Below, piece after piece: positions 58,958-64,000 of a stretch of 64,000 bases of DNA. The stretch spans positions 3,872,428 to 3,936,427 of the forward strand of contig NC_085067.1 of assembly GCF_963662255.1 (NCBI RefSeq), written 5' to 3'. The position numbers and the translations under genes are program-made. The notes below the pieces were generated by a model. That model was not told where the DNA came from and did not search any database. It saw nothing but the letters and a program-made list of their open reading frames with translations. Numbering within the stretch: the first letter of the stretch is position 1; every line of letters starts with the position of its first letter. This stretch comes from Cinclus cinclus (Eukaryota > Chordata > Aves > Passeriformes > Cinclidae).

Positions 58958-59340
58958 CTTGTCCGGCCGCCTCCCCCGCGCGGCCGCTGCCGTTCCCCGG
59001 CCGCAGATTCCTCACGGCCGAGTCCTCCCCGCGCACTTTCCCCGCCCGCCGCAGAGACCTTCACGGCACCGTGCCGCGGTCTCGCTCCGGGAGGGAGGCA
59101 GAGAGCGGGCGGAGGGAGCTGGAGGTGGTGGTGGCGTTTTTTAACAGCTCGTTGTCGAGGGGTGAAAGTGCTGATCAGGGAAGGGCGATGGCGGGCGGTC
59201 CCTGAGGGGAGCGGCGGGGGAGCCGGAGGCGCCTCCGGGCAGTGGTGGGAAAGGTCCCTGAGGAGGGAGAAGCTCTCGGGGGAAAAGCCCCCGAGAAGCT
59301 CCTGGGGCCGGGGCTGAGGAGCCACGCTGGTCCCCCCCAG
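58540..59340 (-). promoter_or_regulatory. NSRP1: NSRP1 CpG-island promoter with YY1-type motif over the start codon
   Basis: This GC- and CpG-dense island spans the first exon. The sequence aagATGgcggc (minus strand, 58960-58950) matches the YY1 consensus and includes the initiator ATG at 58957-58955. Exon 1 encodes MAALGK plus two bases of Gln (58957-58938), with donor gtgagt. No TATA box was seen. Housekeeping-type promoter. Confidence 0.7.
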
Positions 59341-60013
59341 CCGTCACCGAGCTGTCACTTGTTTCCCGCTAAAGGCTGAAAGAGGAGTTCAATTTCCCAA
59401 AATGTTATTTTAAAAGTCATTCTGCCAAAAGGGATGTTATTGGAAAGATGAAATCTCACTGCAGACAGTGCAGTTGCTGTAATCTCAAGATTTATCCCCA
59501 TAAGAAAGCTTTTTGTGTTATATTAATAGTGTTGGGCTTTTCTGCAATGTATTTAGAAGAATGTTACAAAATGCTGATTAACAGCCTTTATTGAAAATTA
59601 TTCATAAAAGGTCCTTTAAGGAGACTGAACCTTGAAAAGTAATGCTGTATCATTTATGAGCATTGTTACTTGGGATCCATAAAGATGTCCCCGCCTCTCA
59701 TTTTCCCATCAATAAGAACCTGTAATACTTGGATTAAGCCTTTAAAATTCAGTAGCTGTACTGGCGAAATTCTTCCCTTTAAAGTTTCTGTTCCTTTTGC
59801 TTGATAATCCTTAACAAACTCCCTATCAGTTTAATTGATAATCCCTAACAGATTTAAATCATTTTAACAACAAATACTAGTGCCTATGCATAAAAATTAG
59901 AAAAAAATCAACAGTTAATTTAATAAAAAGTGTGAAACGTCAGAATCACAAGGATTATATGAGAAATTAAGAAATTTAATTGGAGGCACACTAGAACTGG
60001 ATGCCAAAAGGGG
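59341..60013. other. EFCAB5-NSRP1 spacer and EFCAB5 3'UTR
   Basis: AT-rich sequence between the EFCAB5 stop (60014-60016, minus strand) and the NSRP1 CpG island. The best minus-strand poly(A) signal is TTTATT at 59587-59592. Confidence 0.55.
59587..59592 (-). terminator. EFCAB5: Candidate EFCAB5 poly(A) signal
   Basis: AATAAA on the minus strand, about 420 bp after the stop and about 630 bp before the NSRP1 start codon. Confidence 0.5.
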
Positions 60014-63401
<3,388 letters not shown>

Positions 63402-64000
63402 CTGCCAGAGAGAAAAGAAAGGTTTAGCTGCATCCAAGAAGGGAGCAGATATTTTGAAGCTTGGAGAGGGAGGAAATGGTTTCTTACAGGAAACTTCCAC
63501 ATACATTCAAGAGCAATGGGATTGTTTAAAGACATCTCCCAACACTGCTCAGTTTTATTCTCAGAGAGGGGTGAAGAATGTACCCCAGTCAGACCTCCCT
63601 CAGCCTGACTATTTAATCCACCCCAGGCTCCACACTGAGGAACACCCAGAGGCCTAGAGGTTTCCATTCTTTTTCCCATCCTTCTGCAGTCCTTTCTCAT
63701 GCCATGTTTGTGTCAGTGTGTCTTGACACATGAAAAGCACAGAGGGGAGTGAGTGACCTGGCTATCAGGCAGCTAACAAGGGAGCAGTGCTGGGCCTGGA
63801 ATGACAACAGAACACTGCCAACATAAACCATGCTTATCAGAGGAAGCAGCTGAATTATGGCTGCAGCAGATGTTGTACAGACTTTGGGATGACACGGGAT
63901 CAGTCCTAAATATTGCATGTACTTGTTGTCTTCTTAGCTTAATGGTACATGAAGTGACAAGCTTTCCAGGGCCTGAGTGCCTGTTGAACAACTGGAATAT
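63402..64000 (-). other. EFCAB5 intron to window edge
   Basis: No further exon in the required phase was found. The remaining EFCAB5 introns (60142-61416, 61514-61713, 62540-63303) also hold nothing recognisable. Confidence 0.45.

Noticed and set aside
58477..59325. 282-aa minus-strand and 185-aa + strand open frames in the CpG island
   Set aside because: GC-rich DNA lacks stop codons by chance. The region is the NSRP1 promoter, first exon and intron, and neither protein shows a recognisable pattern.

Overview
This window is vertebrate nuclear DNA, most likely from a bird. The genes have many short exons with GT/AG introns. Two fragments of CR1-type LINE (the dominant avian/reptilian retrotransposon) are present, and introns and intergenic spacers are compact. 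No prokaryotic, viral or plasmid gene organisation was seen. The gene order TMIGD1 - BLMH - SLC6A4 - NSRP1 - EFCAB5 matches human 17q11.2 in order and relative orientation, which supports the identifications independently of the protein matches.

Layout. About 1-3270 (+) holds the 3' part of TMIGD1: two Ig-domain exons, a transmembrane exon and a tail exon. The signal-peptide exon is not visible here. 5356-22.1 kb (+) holds BLMH, bleomycin hydrolase, complete in 12 coding exons (455 aa), behind a GC-rich promoter and a minisatellite. 33299-43879 (+) holds the coding exons of SLC6A4, the serotonin transporter (13 coding exons, 668 aa). It has a probable non-coding first exon near 26.3 kb and a long 3'UTR to about 46.8 kb. 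48106-58957 (-) holds NSRP1, nuclear speckle splicing regulatory protein 1, complete in 7 coding exons (543 aa), with its CpG-island promoter at about 58.5-59.3 kb. 60014-63401 (-) holds the last exons of EFCAB5, which runs off the right edge. SLC6A4 and NSRP1 converge tail to tail. EFCAB5 and NSRP1 lie in tandem, with the EFCAB5 end just upstream of the NSRP1 CpG island.

These genes do not form a pathway. They are an epithelial adhesion protein, a cytosolic cysteine protease, a monoamine transporter, a splicing regulator and an EF-hand family protein, linked by conserved synteny. I see no evidence for a previously undescribed system. The points most worth checking are an apparent one-base frameshift in the cytoplasmic tail of TMIGD1, a 56-bp higher-order minisatellite and two G14 tracts flanking the BLMH start, a poly-threonine extension of the serotonin transporter N-terminus, the SLC6A4 5' non-coding exon and uORFs, and the unresolved phase of one EFCAB5 exon.

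Exon coordinates come from reading splice consensus and phase by hand. For BLMH, SLC6A4 and NSRP1 every junction keeps frame and the summed lengths divide by three.
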